64,000 nt of DNA. Source: Duganella dendranthematis. GTDB lineage: Bacteria > Pseudomonadota > Gammaproteobacteria > Burkholderiales > Burkholderiaceae_D. Numbering within the stretch: the first letter of the stretch is position 1; each line of letters begins with the position of its first letter. A model generated the notes under the pieces. That model was not told the origin of the DNA, did no database searches, and saw nothing but the letters and a program-made list of their open reading frames with translations. The position numbers and the translations under genes are program-made. The stretch lies in contig NZ_CP051684.1 of assembly GCF_012849375.1 (NCBI RefSeq), positions 5,642,001 through 5,706,000 of the forward strand, read 5' to 3'. Of this stretch, positions 41,358 through 50,584 are shown piece after piece.

Positions 41358-44300
41358 ACTGCGGCGCCCCCTGCTGGGCCGGCCCGCGACTGGTATTGTC
41401 TCCTGATCTCAGCCTCAATAAGCTCCGGATTGAACTCAGGCAGGTCGGCGCGGAACATCTCGCGCGTCTCGGGATCTACGTCGTGCCCTTCGAGTTCCAC
41501 CACGTTACTCTCGGCATCGCGCATGATGTCGTAATACCGATCGAGGAAGGCGGTCAGGCTACCCAAGGCGTCGCCCGTGCTGGCCATGAAGACCTGCAGG
41601 CCTAGCTCCTCGAAGTAGCGCATGGTAGCCACGATGTTCCTCGGGTCCATCTTGATGAAGGCCTCGTCGATGACCAGCAGTCGGATGCCGCTGTCATCCC
41701 CACGCTCCAGTCGATAGGCCGACGACAGCGCGGCGCCCGCGATCACGTACAGTGGCGCGCGATGCTCGCCACCAGAGCCGGACCCGACGCGTTTGCTAAG
41801 CCAGCCGATATGCTTGGTGGTGCTTGTGGAAGCTTCCTCGCGGAGCACCTCGATATCGAAGTCGAAGAACTCTCGGTAGTCGTCCAGTGGTGATTTCACT
41901 GCGGCGGCGCCGGCGACCGTCTTTTCGCGCATGAGCTCCTCGAACTCCTTAGGTAGCTCTCCAGCCCCGCCGAGCAAGTCCTCGGTCGGACCGTACTGGG
42001 CGACGTCTTTGATGAACTTTAGCAGCACGGAGAAGGCCGGCCGCACATGCGAGCGGAACTGGTAGCGCTCGTTGTTGGTGAACATGGGCGCTAGTCTCAA
42101 GGCCTCGTTCATCCGGTTGACGGTGTCGCTCAACCATTCGAGGTGCTCGTGCAGCGCCACCGCGACGTCGTTGCGGAAGGTGCTCTTGGCTGCGCTGAGG
42201 GCATCTTCCATTCTGGCCTTGTTCTCTCGCAGGCCGGTCTCGGTGAGAATGGCGACGCGTGCCTCCAGCCAGGCACGCGCGCTGCGCCAGTCGTCTTGGG
42301 GGCTTGACGGCATTAGCTCGTTGTGCCTGACAAGGAAAGCCGACAGCTTCTGCATGGCGTTCGACGCTTTCTGTCGGGAGTCGTCCTTGGCTCCAACGCT
42401 TCGGCGAGTACAGTCAATGACAATCTCTCGGAACGACAAGCCCTGGCGCGTCAACAGTCTCTCCCACTGGTCCGACGCATAGTCGACGTCGAAGCCATCG
42501 GCCGCACGCGCCATCTCGGAGACCTCCTTCTGGGTGGCGGCCAACGCCTGCTTCCTCTTAGTATCCTCGTTCTTTTGCCGGCACTCGGTCTCTGCTGCGC
42601 CGACGGCCCGAACCGCATCAAGCTGCTGTTTTCGCAGCGCGATCACTGCCACCTCAGCCTCTTCGGCTGCCCGCACCAACTGGCGATATTCCTCGGTATC
42701 CAAAGCTTGCAGGCGCCGCGTCAGATCCCCCTCGTCGCTGGCCTCCTTGGAAATCCGGTCAAAGGCCTCGAGGACATCCTGAACCTTGTCCTGCTCCCCG
42801 CCCACGAACGGACCTAGGTTGTTCAAGAGGACCTTGAGCTTGGCGTACCTGTCCTTAAGTGCCTCAACCTGGTCTTGAAGCTGGCGGGCGCGTTCGGCGA
42901 TAGAGTTGCGCGTCGCTGTTGAGGTTGGGCCGATCTTGAAGAGAACGGGATCCGTTGGTCTTTTTCGCACCATCTCACCGTCGGCCAGCAACATGCCGTC
43001 CTTGGTCATCGCGAACCGATGGGCAAAGCACTCGTCCTCCGTATCGGCCCGCTGCGTGTCGCCGAACTTGGACCGAAGGTAGTTGACCGCAACTGCGCTA
43101 TTGCCGCTGATTAGCTCAGCGACGGCACCGCGCCTTGGGCTGCCGCGATTGGAGAATTTGCTTGGCATTACGACCTTCGCCTCGTAGACCCCAGCCCGGC
43201 GTGACACACCGAATGCTTTGCGCTCGTCGAGCTCATCGACCAGCAGGGCCTGCATGTTCGACATACCCAGATAGGACTCGATGGCCGATTGCCAGTCCGG
43301 GTCGTCGATACGCACCAGGTCGCATACTGGGGTAGCATCCACACCGGCGTTGGCCAGCACGCGCTTGAGCGCCGCAGCCGGCCCCTCGAGCGGCGGCTTA
43401 CCCTTGGCGATGCGCTCCTGGTTCTCTCGCACGTCAGTGAGCTCGGCTTCGGCTGCCGTCTGCGCGCGGCCAACAGACTGCATCTCCTCGAATATCTCGT
43501 TGCTGAGCAACTTGGCCGCGCGCAACGCCTTGCGGACCGTCGACTCCACTGCGTCGCGGCTGCCGACCTTGTCGCCCTCCAGCAGGGACTGGATGTCCTT
43601 GAACGCCTGAGTAGTCGCTCCCGCGCTGTCGGCTACGGGCTTCCCAGGGATTTGTACGTCGATGGCCTTTCCGATGGCTTTGACGATGCGATGCAACCCC
43701 GTTCTTTGTTCGGCGAGCCGGTTCTGTACCCCGGCAAGGCTTTCGCGCAGCAGCGCAGCATCTGCATGGGAAGCATGCTTGTCACGGTCGGATGCACTGT
43801 CGCGTGCGTGCTGCTCGGCCACACCGACTCGGCGGTTCACGTCGTCACGCTGGGCGCTTGCGACGTCGAATGCCGCCGCCGCACGGCCTTCGGCCTCCTC
43901 GGCGGCGGTTACCGCCTCATTGGCGACCTCGAGTTCGGCTGCTTGAGCCAAGGCTGCGAGCGAGACCGAATGGATGTTGCGACGGTGGGCATCGGCGAAA
44001 TCGGCCTCAATCAATTCGGCCTCCTCGAGCTTGGCCTGGACGCTGCGCACCAGGGCGGCCATCTCTTGGAAGGTGTGCAACACTTCCTTGAAGCGCTTGA
44101 TATTGGTTGGCCGGGTTTCCAGCACCTGCTGGCGGACGATATCGTCGACGCTCTTGTCAAATTTCATCCGCAGCCCGAAGCGGAACGCTTGGCGATAGGC
44201 GTCCAAGCGCGGCGCGCCGCGCGCACCTCGTAGCCGGAATAGCATCGCGTTGACGAAACGCTCGGAGTCATGGAAGAGCACCTCCTCGCCATGAGCGCGC

Positions 44301-44797
44301 TGCGAGAGCATCTGTCTGAAGCTGGACCACGGGCGCGGCCGATACTCACCATCGACCAGCTCCAAGTGGTCGCTGAGCGCGATGTCTGCGGGGAGAATGT
44401 AGCGGCCCTGCACATCTGACTTCTCGCGGTCGGCGCTCACGTAGATACTTACACCCGTGGAAACGACCTCTTGGGTCGCTGTGTCCTCCCATACCAGGGT
44501 GATGTAGGTGTTGGCGTTGTCGCGCACGCGAGCGTCGGGCGAGTCGCCGTACTGACCCAGGCAGTAGCTGCGAATATTGCGGCTGTTGTGATTGGACTCG
44601 TCGGCCTGCGCGTTGAAGGCGACGCCTGCGCTGCCGCGACTCTCGTTGGCTCCCAGCATGACGATTTGTACGGCGTCCAGGAGCGAGGACTTGCCGCTAC
44701 CGTTGGCGCCGAAGACGCCGCAAGTCATACCGACGTCGACGTCGCGCATCTCGTACAAGAAGAACTGGACCACCCGGATTCTAATCAGCTTCTTCAT
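41354..44797 (-). CDS. jetC: Wadjet protein JetC (SMC-like ATPase)
   Basis: The 1147-residue MukB/SMC-like ATPase is the motor of Wadjet. Walker A is FGANGSGKSSLLDAVQ (residues about 30-40). Long coiled-coil arms flank a hinge-like region near the middle (QSAIESYLGMSNMQALLVDE). The signature GSGSGGEH lies near residue 1000 and Walker B LLVIDEAFIKMD near 1042. It overlaps jetB and jetD by four bases each. The domain set is intact, so the system looks functional. Confidence 0.94.
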   Translation of the reverse strand: MKKLIRIRVVQFFLYEMRDVDVGMTCGVFGANGSGKSSLLDAVQIVMLGANESRGSAGVAFNAQADESNHNSRNIRSYCLGQYGDSPDARVRDNANTYITLVWEDTATQEVVSTGVSIYVSADREKSDVQGRYILPADIALSDHLELVDGEYRPRPWSSFRQMLSQRAHGEEVLFHDSERFVNAMLFRLRGARGAPRLDAYRQAFRFGLRMKFDKSVDDIVRQQVLETRPTNIKRFKEVLHTFQEMAALVRSVQAKLEEAELIEADFADAHRRNIHSVSLAALAQAAELEVANEAVTAAEEAEGRAAAAFDVASAQRDDVNRRVGVAEQHARDSASDRDKHASHADAALLRESLAGVQNRLAEQRTGLHRIVKAIGKAIDVQIPGKPVADSAGATTQAFKDIQSLLEGDKVGSRDAVESTVRKALRAAKLLSNEIFEEMQSVGRAQTAAEAELTDVRENQERIAKGKPPLEGPAAALKRVLANAGVDATPVCDLVRIDDPDWQSAIESYLGMSNMQALLVDELDERKAFGVSRRAGVYEAKVVMPSKFSNRGSPRRGAVAELISGNSAVAVNYLRSKFGDTQRADTEDECFAHRFAMTKDGMLLADGEMVRKRPTDPVLFKIGPTSTATRNSIAERARQLQDQVEALKDRYAKLKVLLNNLGPFVGGEQDKVQDVLEAFDRISKEASDEGDLTRRLQALDTEEYRQLVRAAEEAEVAVIALRKQQLDAVRAVGAAETECRQKNEDTKRKQALAATQKEVSEMARAADGFDVDYASDQWERLLTRQGLSFREIVIDCTRRSVGAKDDSRQKASNAMQKLSAFLVRHNELMPSSPQDDWRSARAWLEARVAILTETGLRENKARMEDALSAAKSTFRNDVAVALHEHLEWLSDTVNRMNEALRLAPMFTNNERYQFRSHVRPAFSVLLKFIKDVAQYGPTEDLLGGAGELPKEFEELMREKTVAGAAAVKSPLDDYREFFDFDIEVLREEASTSTTKHIGWLSKRVGSGSGGEHRAPLYVIAGAALSSAYRLERGDDSGIRLLVIDEAFIKMDPRNIVATMRYFEELGLQVFMASTGDALGSLTAFLDRYYDIMRDAESNVVELEGHDVDPETREMFRADLPEFNPELIEAEIRRQYQSRAGPAGGAAV

Positions 44798-45456
44798 GCA
44801 GCACCGCCTTCTTCCAGGGTGGGCGCGACCGTATGGCCTACGCCATCAACCTCGGCGTCCGGGTTGGTGAACAGAGCGATGCGGGCTAACGCCGCTTCTC
44901 CTAAGACGTCGGCGATACCGGGCCGGATGATAACCACGTAGGGCTGGTCCGCATCGTGTCCGAACTGACTGGTCTCCTCGTCCGACACACGGGCGATGCC
45001 CCAGCGCCGCATCCACTGCATCAGTGCGACGAGCTTGCCGCCGGTGGCCAGTTCGCGGCCACCCGTCGTCTGCTTGTATTTGACCTCGAGCGTGACCAGA
45101 TCGCAGGCTACCTCGCCGTTTTCGTCGTGGTGCCCGGAGCGCGTCTCCTCGTCGAAGATCCTGCGCAGCACCAGCGCGAGCAGCGTCTGGTCCACGGTGA
45201 CTGGTGACGTCCTGGCATGTTTGGGGATAGCGCAGGCATAGCGCAGCTGGCTATTGACCCGCACGACGTAGCCCAGCGGATCCAGGGCGCGTTTGAATTC
45301 GCGCTCGAAGTCACGGATTAGCCCGTAAGCGAGTTTGCTGCCGCGATCTGCGGCGTACAGGACCTGCTCGGTGACTAGCCGATTTGCCGCGGCCTCGAAC
45401 TCATCTTCGGTGACCACGTTTTTGGTGGACTCGGCCGCATTCTCCCAGAAACTCAT
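44794..45456 (-). CDS. jetB: Wadjet protein JetB (DUF4194, MukE-like)
   Basis: The 220-residue protein is the winged-helix accessory subunit that binds the kleisin JetA. Typical features are the RLVTEQVLYAADRGSKLAY start and the LVALMQWMRRWGIARVSDEE helix. The start at 45456 overlaps the jetA stop (ATGA); the longer upstream frame lies inside jetA and is rejected. Confidence 0.9.
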   Translation of the reverse strand: MSFWENAAESTKNVVTEDEFEAAANRLVTEQVLYAADRGSKLAYGLIRDFEREFKRALDPLGYVVRVNSQLRYACAIPKHARTSPVTVDQTLLALVLRRIFDEETRSGHHDENGEVACDLVTLEVKYKQTTGGRELATGGKLVALMQWMRRWGIARVSDEETSQFGHDADQPYVVIIRPGIADVLGEAALARIALFTNPDAEVDGVGHTVAPTLEEGGAA

Positions 45457-46946
45457 TGGCTTCCTCCCTTCGCTGGCTTGGTTGTCCTTGCGATCGTGAA
45501 GGGCAGGTGAGAGATACCTTGGCTCTGGACTTCTTCGCCTTCCATGCGAACAGTGGTGAAGCCGCTGCTCATCGCCCGTGCGTTGGCGCGCAGTAGTTTG
45601 CTGGGTGTTGCATTCGCCGTTGCGATGGTGCACAAGACCTGCAGCGCTCGGACTGATTCGATGCTGTCGACCTGGAGAGAGGCGCTGGGCACCGTATCTT
45701 CCTCGCCGAGCTGCTGGCGCACGAATGCCGCGAGCTTTGGCAGCGACATGATGCGTCGGTCTCGCGCCAATAGAGCCAGGCGTGCCCGAGCCTCCTGTTC
45801 GGGGGACATGAGCTGCTTGCGTAGTCCGCCGGGTGGCGGGCGCTTAGTCTCGGCGCGGGGCACGGCCAAGCGTTCGCCGGCGATACAGTCACCTGGCGCG
45901 AACGGAGCCAGCGCGGCCGCTTTGTTGCCATGCTTGACGACGGCGTCGATGGCGTGGCCGATCAACTCGTCGAGGGGGCGGGTAGCACGCAGCCGGTAGT
46001 CCAGGTAGGCCAGCGCCAGTTTGTTGGCGCGTCGGATTTCGTCGTCCAGTCGGTCCAGGTACTCGTCGATTCGGCGCAGGTCCTCCACCTTTTGGATGTC
46101 GCGTTCGAACATGGCTTCGGCGCGGGTAGGATCTCGCCCGGCCTGCTTCTCCAGGTACCACTGGATCAGCCGGGCACGCAGGTCCTGGGTCTGCTGGACA
46201 TGGGCCACTAGACGCAGGATCTCCTGGCGTCGTGCCAGGGGATGCTCGCGTGTGCGCAGTTCTTTGTAGTCGCCGATGAACATGCGCTCAACGTAGTCGT
46301 CGAAGAATCGCCGCACGAATTCGCCGGTGGCGTCGACGCGGCCGATCTCCAGCATCAGGTCGCGCACGTTGGTGCCTGCGATCCGGACGTGTTCGAGAAG
46401 GGCACGTGACTGCAGTGCGGCCTCGTGCAGCGAGGCCCCGTCCGTGCTCTCGTCCAAAAGTAGCTTCAGGTTGGCCTCGATGCTACGGATCTTGCCGGAG
46501 ACGAATTCCGGGCCGGTGTGAGCGAACTCGACGAGACGGTTCATGAAATGGGCGACGGCTGGCGCCATCGTCACCATCTCACGCACGCCCACCCGATCCA
46601 CGCGGATCCATCCCGCGTCGCGCAGGCGGTTGAAGACCACGATGGCCCGGGTTGCCAGCGGCGTGGCGGGAGTCACGTCGTCGCCCTCTGGGGCCCAGTC
46701 CTGATACTGGAGTTCCTCGGCGATGTCCGCGGTAATCTCGCGCATCAGGAAGCCTGTGCTCGGCGGCAGCGGGGCCTCGGGCCCGAAGCGTTTGGCATGC
46801 AGGACGCACAGCAGCCACCAATACTGGAAACGATTTGCCGATGCCAACGGCGCGAAAAGGTGGTCGGGCAAGCGCTTGAAGAGCGGCGGATAGCGCTCGG
46901 CCACCTTCTCTTGCCGAATTTGGTCGGTCAGGTCACGAACAGCCAT
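45453..46946 (-). CDS. jetA: Wadjet protein JetA (kleisin-like, MukF analogue)
   Basis: The 497-residue protein is the first Wadjet subunit. It begins AVRDLTDQIRQEKVAERYPP and has an N-terminal winged-helix-like region (FQYWWLLCVLHAKRFGP, STGFLMREITADIAEEL) and long helices (RRIDEYLDRLDDEIRRANKL). ATG 46946 has GAGGAG at an eight-base spacing; a GTG at 46955 is an alternative. It overlaps the end of the WYL gene by 19 bases, which ties the regulator to the operon. Confidence 0.88.
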   Translation of the reverse strand: MAVRDLTDQIRQEKVAERYPPLFKRLPDHLFAPLASANRFQYWWLLCVLHAKRFGPEAPLPPSTGFLMREITADIAEELQYQDWAPEGDDVTPATPLATRAIVVFNRLRDAGWIRVDRVGVREMVTMAPAVAHFMNRLVEFAHTGPEFVSGKIRSIEANLKLLLDESTDGASLHEAALQSRALLEHVRIAGTNVRDLMLEIGRVDATGEFVRRFFDDYVERMFIGDYKELRTREHPLARRQEILRLVAHVQQTQDLRARLIQWYLEKQAGRDPTRAEAMFERDIQKVEDLRRIDEYLDRLDDEIRRANKLALAYLDYRLRATRPLDELIGHAIDAVVKHGNKAAALAPFAPGDCIAGERLAVPRAETKRPPPGGLRKQLMSPEQEARARLALLARDRRIMSLPKLAAFVRQQLGEEDTVPSASLQVDSIESVRALQVLCTIATANATPSKLLRANARAMSSGFTTVRMEGEEVQSQGISHLPFTIARTTKPAKGGSQ

Positions 46947-47761
46947 TGTCGGCACTCCTCTACGTTCTCAACTGCCAGCTGATAGTCGGGCGGGACCTGT
47001 CGACCCACATCTGTGGCCGCCATGATCTCTTGCGTCATGTAGTTCAGGAGGGCAGCCCTACAGCTCTCTACGCGTGCTGAGGCTCCCTGGAAGTATTCGT
47101 TTCTGACGACCAGTTGCTGCGCTGGGCTAAGGCCAGGGTGAGCGGCAATTCTGACTTGAAGAACGGTTGACCAGGCAGTATCGGTCGCCACGTCGGCCGA
47201 ACTAGGCTCCGTGAGTAGCTTGACCTTGCTCATGCGCCCTAACACGAAGTCACGGAAATCCTGCCGTTCCGGACAGTAACCGCGCACGTGCCACCGTCGT
47301 TCCGCCCGCAACAGGCTGTGTGGCTCGACGGTTCGCTCATGCGGCTCCGGAGTGCTCATGGAGCAGTAGACGAATCGCACCCGGAGCCGGTCCGTGATAG
47401 CTAAGTTTAGCCGTGAGAATGTGCGGGGGGAGATATGGGCGAATTCCCATGAAATGGACTGGGGCTTACCTGGTACGTTCAGTGCATATGGAACCAGCAT
47501 GGCGCTGATGGAGTTCTGCCGCTTGGCGTTTGCGGCGCGTTCGGCGTCCGCATATGCGATGGACGTTGCCACATCCGCCTTGAGCTTGTTGTCCCACGCC
47601 ACCCAGTCTGGATATGACTCCCGGAAGTCGCGCAGCCACTCGCTTGCCCGTATGGGGCTTAGCCCATACTCGGAGATGAGACGGCTGCGGCTGACGCGAC
47701 CTTCCCAGAGAAGGATCCTGCCCACTTTGGCATCTCTTTCCCGACGGCTAGCAATAGACAT
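46928..47761 (-). CDS. WYL-domain transcriptional regulator of the Wadjet operon
   Basis: The 277-residue protein has an N-terminal winged HTH (RILLWEGRVSRSRLISEYGLSPIRASEWL) and a WYL domain (VRFVYCSMSTPEPHERTVEPHSLLRAERRWHVRGYCPERQDFRDFVLGRM). This is the layout of BrxR/CapW-type repressors found ahead of defence operons. ATG 47761 has GAGGTG five bases upstream; the longer frame runs through the operator and promoter and is rejected. It overlaps jetA by 19 bases. An inverted repeat covers its promoter. Confidence 0.9.
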   Translation of the reverse strand: MSIASRRERDAKVGRILLWEGRVSRSRLISEYGLSPIRASEWLRDFRESYPDWVAWDNKLKADVATSIAYADAERAANAKRQNSISAMLVPYALNVPGKPQSISWEFAHISPRTFSRLNLAITDRLRVRFVYCSMSTPEPHERTVEPHSLLRAERRWHVRGYCPERQDFRDFVLGRMSKVKLLTEPSSADVATDTAWSTVLQVRIAAHPGLSPAQQLVVRNEYFQGASARVESCRAALLNYMTQEIMAATDVGRQVPPDYQLAVENVEECRQWLFVT

Positions 47762-47786
47762 GGGTGTCACCTCGTGATGGTTGTCT

Positions 47787-47812
47787 ATATGGTATGGAAA
47801 AACATACGATAT
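47787..47812 (-). promoter_or_regulatory. Putative WYL operator over the Wadjet promoter
   Basis: ATATGGTATG and CATACGATAT (9 of 10 pairs) flank a 6-base spacer GAAAAA. On the minus strand a -35 TTTACA (47817-47812) and a -10 TACCAT (47794-47789) are 17 bases apart, so the repeat lies exactly across the promoter of the WYL-jetABCD unit. Confidence 0.7.
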
Positions 47813-47921
47813 GTAAAGCCATATGGAGCCGGGGCAAGCGGCGGCGATTTTCCTTGTGTTAGGCGCCGTGCCAACCACGTGCCGCCACTGGGGGCCGCTT
47901 CGCGAAATTCACAGTGGCGCG

Positions 47922-48608
47922 TTACAAGTACTCGATGTCCCATCCCTTGGCGCGAAGCAACGCCTGTGATTCGGCCGATACCCGTTCCGCGTTGACGGCC
48001 ACGCACAAAAAACTGGTTGGACGAGACATGGCCACATAGAGGTTGCGAAATTGTCCCTTCAAGAGTTTCTGGGTGGGGAGCGCTGATGTTCCCACCAACA
48101 CTTTTACCGCTTCCTCTAGATCGAATCGTTGGCTGGTTCCACCGTGCGACTCAAGCACCAGCGTAGCGAGGTGCGTTTCACCCTTCATCGACGCCACAGT
48201 GCCAATGGGGATCGTCAACTGCCGCTGCTCATGCTCTACCATGCAGTGATGCTGCTCGGTCCCGTGGACCGCCACCGCATATCCCGGCGCCGCGAACACA
48301 TCCAATTGCGAGAATATCTCCAGGCTCATGCCGGCAGGCAGCAAAGGTTGTAACCCCACGTAGAGCACCGCGGGCAGAGCTGATCGGTCCCCTGGCTGAG
48401 CGTAGTCTGCCGAGCGCAATAAAAGATCGCGCACCAGGCGACGCAAAGGAATAACATCATGACCAGCATGCAGTAGTTGTCGCATCAACTGGGGCGCGTC
48501 GCGAACGTCGGCCACCGCCGGGGACTGGGCGGCACGCAACACCAGTAAGACGGCGCGTCGCACCTCCATCGCACTGTGCGCAAACGTACCTGCTTTAGGC
48601 GGTTTCAT
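47922..48608 (-). pseudogene. UvrD/Rep-type helicase C-terminal remnant
   Basis: The frame keeps only the C-terminal helicase motifs: IPIGTVASMKGETHLATLVL (motif V-like) and RNLYVAMSRPTSFLCVAVN (motif VI-like). Walker A and most of the motor are missing; family members exceed 550 residues while this has about 230. The pattern KGETHLATLVLE is typical of UvrD-like helicases found beside OLD-type nucleases in Gabija-like defence loci. The missing 5' part is cut at the junction with the divergent HEPN-like gene. Confidence 0.72.
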
Positions 48609-48679
48609 CAGCGATATGATGGCGGCTGGGCTCCACCTGGTAGGTAAATCGGCACCATCGACCACGATAGGAAATTGGC

Positions 48680-49309
48680 ATGAGCTACGACGCAAACGAC
48701 GCTGCGATGGACGACATGTATGAACGTATATCCGACGAACTTTATCCGGAGCACAAAAACCAAGCCATCGGCGAGTTCACCGCCGAGCGGCTGCGTTCGT
48801 TCTACCTCGATCACCATGGCGTCATGCGGCCGGCGGTAGATGCGCTGCAGGAGGCCCAACGCCTCCAGGACAATGGCCATTTCGCCGCCACGGTGGTCTT
48901 CGCCGTCTCCTGCACGGAGCTGCTGCTCAAAGCGGCGATTCTGACGCCGGTGGTGCATGGTCTGGTCCATATCGAGAGCCTGGCCGACGTGGTGGTGGAG
49001 AACACCTTTTCTGGACCGGGCTATTCCCGCTATGCGAAGCTGCTTGCTCACCTGTTCACAGAGTTTGTCGGTATCGACATCCATTCGCTGCAACGTCCAG
49101 AATCGAACGCCAAGTTGCTGGCCGAATGCGACGCGCAGCGGGGGCTGCGTAACCGGATTGTCCATGCGGGCGCGTCCGCCACCGAGGAACAGGCGCGCGC
49201 CGGCGTGGCCATTTCCACCGCAGTTTTCAATCTGATCGTCAATCCGATGCTGCATCAGTTGAGATTGACGGTGGAGGATGCTGGCCAGATCCAGCCGCGT
49301 GCCGGCTAG
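48680..49309 (+). CDS. HEPN-like protein, function unknown
   Basis: The 209-residue, mostly helical protein contains RGLRNRIVHAG, where Arg157 and His162 fit the R-x4-H motif of HEPN RNases. It has a helical core (ATVVFAVSCTELLLKAAIL, ARAGVAISTAVFNLIVNPML). No nucleotidyltransferase partner is directly adjacent on the same strand upstream; the XRE/AbiEii pair follows 120 bases later. AGGA lies seven bases before the ATG. HEPN assignment is by motif only. Confidence 0.6.
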   Translation: MSYDANDAAMDDMYERISDELYPEHKNQAIGEFTAERLRSFYLDHHGVMRPAVDALQEAQRLQDNGHFAATVVFAVSCTELLLKAAILTPVVHGLVHIESLADVVVENTFSGPGYSRYAKLLAHLFTEFVGIDIHSLQRPESNAKLLAECDAQRGLRNRIVHAGASATEEQARAGVAISTAVFNLIVNPMLHQLRLTVEDAGQIQPRAG

Positions 49310-49369
49310 TCCCAGCTGGGCGACGCGCCGGTCGGCGGCATCTGCGGCGGCCGCAGCCATAAAACTGCC

Positions 49370-49397
49370 TTGGAAAAGTCGGGATCTGCGCTACAAT
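49370..49397 (+). promoter_or_regulatory. Promoter of the XRE-AbiEii operon
   Basis: TTGGAA (49370-49375) and TACAAT (49392-49397) are 16 bases apart. The start codon lies at 49431. Confidence 0.5.
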
Positions 49398-49416
49398 GTT
49401 AAATATACTTAACATT
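49395..49416. promoter_or_regulatory. Inverted-repeat operator for the XRE antitoxin
   Basis: AATGTTAA and TTAACATT form a perfect 8-bp inverted repeat around ATATAC and overlap the -10 box. This fits autoregulation by the HTH protein encoded just downstream. Confidence 0.65.
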
Positions 49417-49430
49417 AAATGAGGCGGAAC

Positions 49431-49907
49431 ATGAACTTGGCCCAAATCGGCGGTGAAATCCACATCAAGCGTATCCAGGCAGGCTTGCTGCAGGAGCATG
49501 TTGCCAAATTCGCCGGACTGTCGCGCGTGACGATCAACCAGCTGGAGAACGGCACGCTGAAGGACCTTGGCTACACCAAGCTCAAGGCGGTGATGGATGT
49601 TCTTGGCCTGGACATGGAGACCGTGCAACCCTCGGGCCTGAAAAGCGCACTGACGGTCGCCGCGCGCAGCATCAGCACCAGCTACCGGGACGTGATGACG
49701 CCGGACATGCTGTCGATGGTGCTGCGTTCCGGCGAGGCGCCGGACCAGTTCCAGCCCCATTTAATGGCCTTGCTCGACGAGACGCCGTTGCCGGTGGTGG
49801 TGAAAGCCGTCGCCGAAGCGGCGACACCCGACGTGCCCGCGAAGAAAATCATGAAAAACCTCAGCCAGTGGGCAAAACAATGGAAAGTATGCAGAACGGT
49901 CTGGTGA
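49431..49907 (+). CDS. XRE-type HTH antitoxin paired with AbiEii
   Basis: The 158-residue protein has an N-terminal XRE HTH (IGGEIHIKRIQAGLLQEHVAKFAGLSRVTINQLENG). A helical C-terminal part follows (PHLMALLDETPLPVVVKAV, PAKKIMKNLSQWAKQW), probably for toxin contact. GAGGCGG precedes the ATG at 49431. Its 3' end overlaps the toxin gene. It replaces the usual AbiEi winged-helix antitoxin in this pair. Confidence 0.82.
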   Translation: MNLAQIGGEIHIKRIQAGLLQEHVAKFAGLSRVTINQLENGTLKDLGYTKLKAVMDVLGLDMETVQPSGLKSALTVAARSISTSYRDVMTPDMLSMVLRSGEAPDQFQPHLMALLDETPLPVVVKAVAEAATPDVPAKKIMKNLSQWAKQWKVCRTVW

Positions 49908-50584
49908 TGGCGGGCAAGCCGGGCATTCCCCAGGCTTGGGAGACGCTGTTCTCCCAGGCGCTGAAGGTGATCGGCGAGATCGCCAGGCATGGCCGCGACG
50001 ATCCCTTCTGGACCTTCGGCGGCGGCACCGTTCTCATGCTGCGCTACGGCCACCGCTTCAGCAAGGACATCGACATCTTTGTTCCGGATCCGCAATCGCT
50101 CGGCTTCGTCACGCCCAGGCTGAGCGACGTCGCCGAATCCATCACCACCGACTACGTGGAGGCGGCAGGCTACGTCAAGCTGTACCTGCCCGAGGGCGAG
50201 ATCGACTTCGTGGCCGCGCCCAACCTGACCGCGCCGGGATTTGAAACCGAGATGATCCTGGGGCATCAAGTACGGGTCGAAACATCGGTTGAAATCATCG
50301 CGAAAAAGATGTGGCACCGTGGCGACCGCATCACGGGGCGCGACATCTTTGACTTCGCCTTGATCGCGGAGCGCGAACCGCATGCGCTCATGGCGGCGCG
50401 CGAATTCATGACCCGGCACGCGGAAGCGGTATTCCAGCAGCTCGACGAGCGATACATCCCGCTCAAACAGCAATTCGAAGCGGTCGACTCCCTCAATTTC
50501 CACCCGACTTTTGACCAGGCCTGCCACACCTTGAAAGGTACGCTGACCGGCATGCTCGACGCGCCGGCTGCGCAGGGTCTCTGA
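49880..50584 (+). CDS. AbiEii-family nucleotidyltransferase toxin
   Basis: The 234-residue protein has the nucleotidyltransferase core TFGGGTVLMLRYGHRFSKDIDIF (Gly47-Thr50, Ser61, Asp63, Asp65) and later the KKMWHRGDRITGRDIFD segment conserved in AbiEii toxins. Members of the family modify tRNA or other targets and cause growth arrest until neutralised. GTG 49868 and ATG 49889 are alternative starts. Its TGA shares one base with the next ATG (TGATG at 50582-50586). Confidence 0.86.
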   Translation: MESMQNGLVMAGKPGIPQAWETLFSQALKVIGEIARHGRDDPFWTFGGGTVLMLRYGHRFSKDIDIFVPDPQSLGFVTPRLSDVAESITTDYVEAAGYVKLYLPEGEIDFVAAPNLTAPGFETEMILGHQVRVETSVEIIAKKMWHRGDRITGRDIFDFALIAEREPHALMAAREFMTRHAEAVFQQLDERYIPLKQQFEAVDSLNFHPTFDQACHTLKGTLTGMLDAPAAQGL

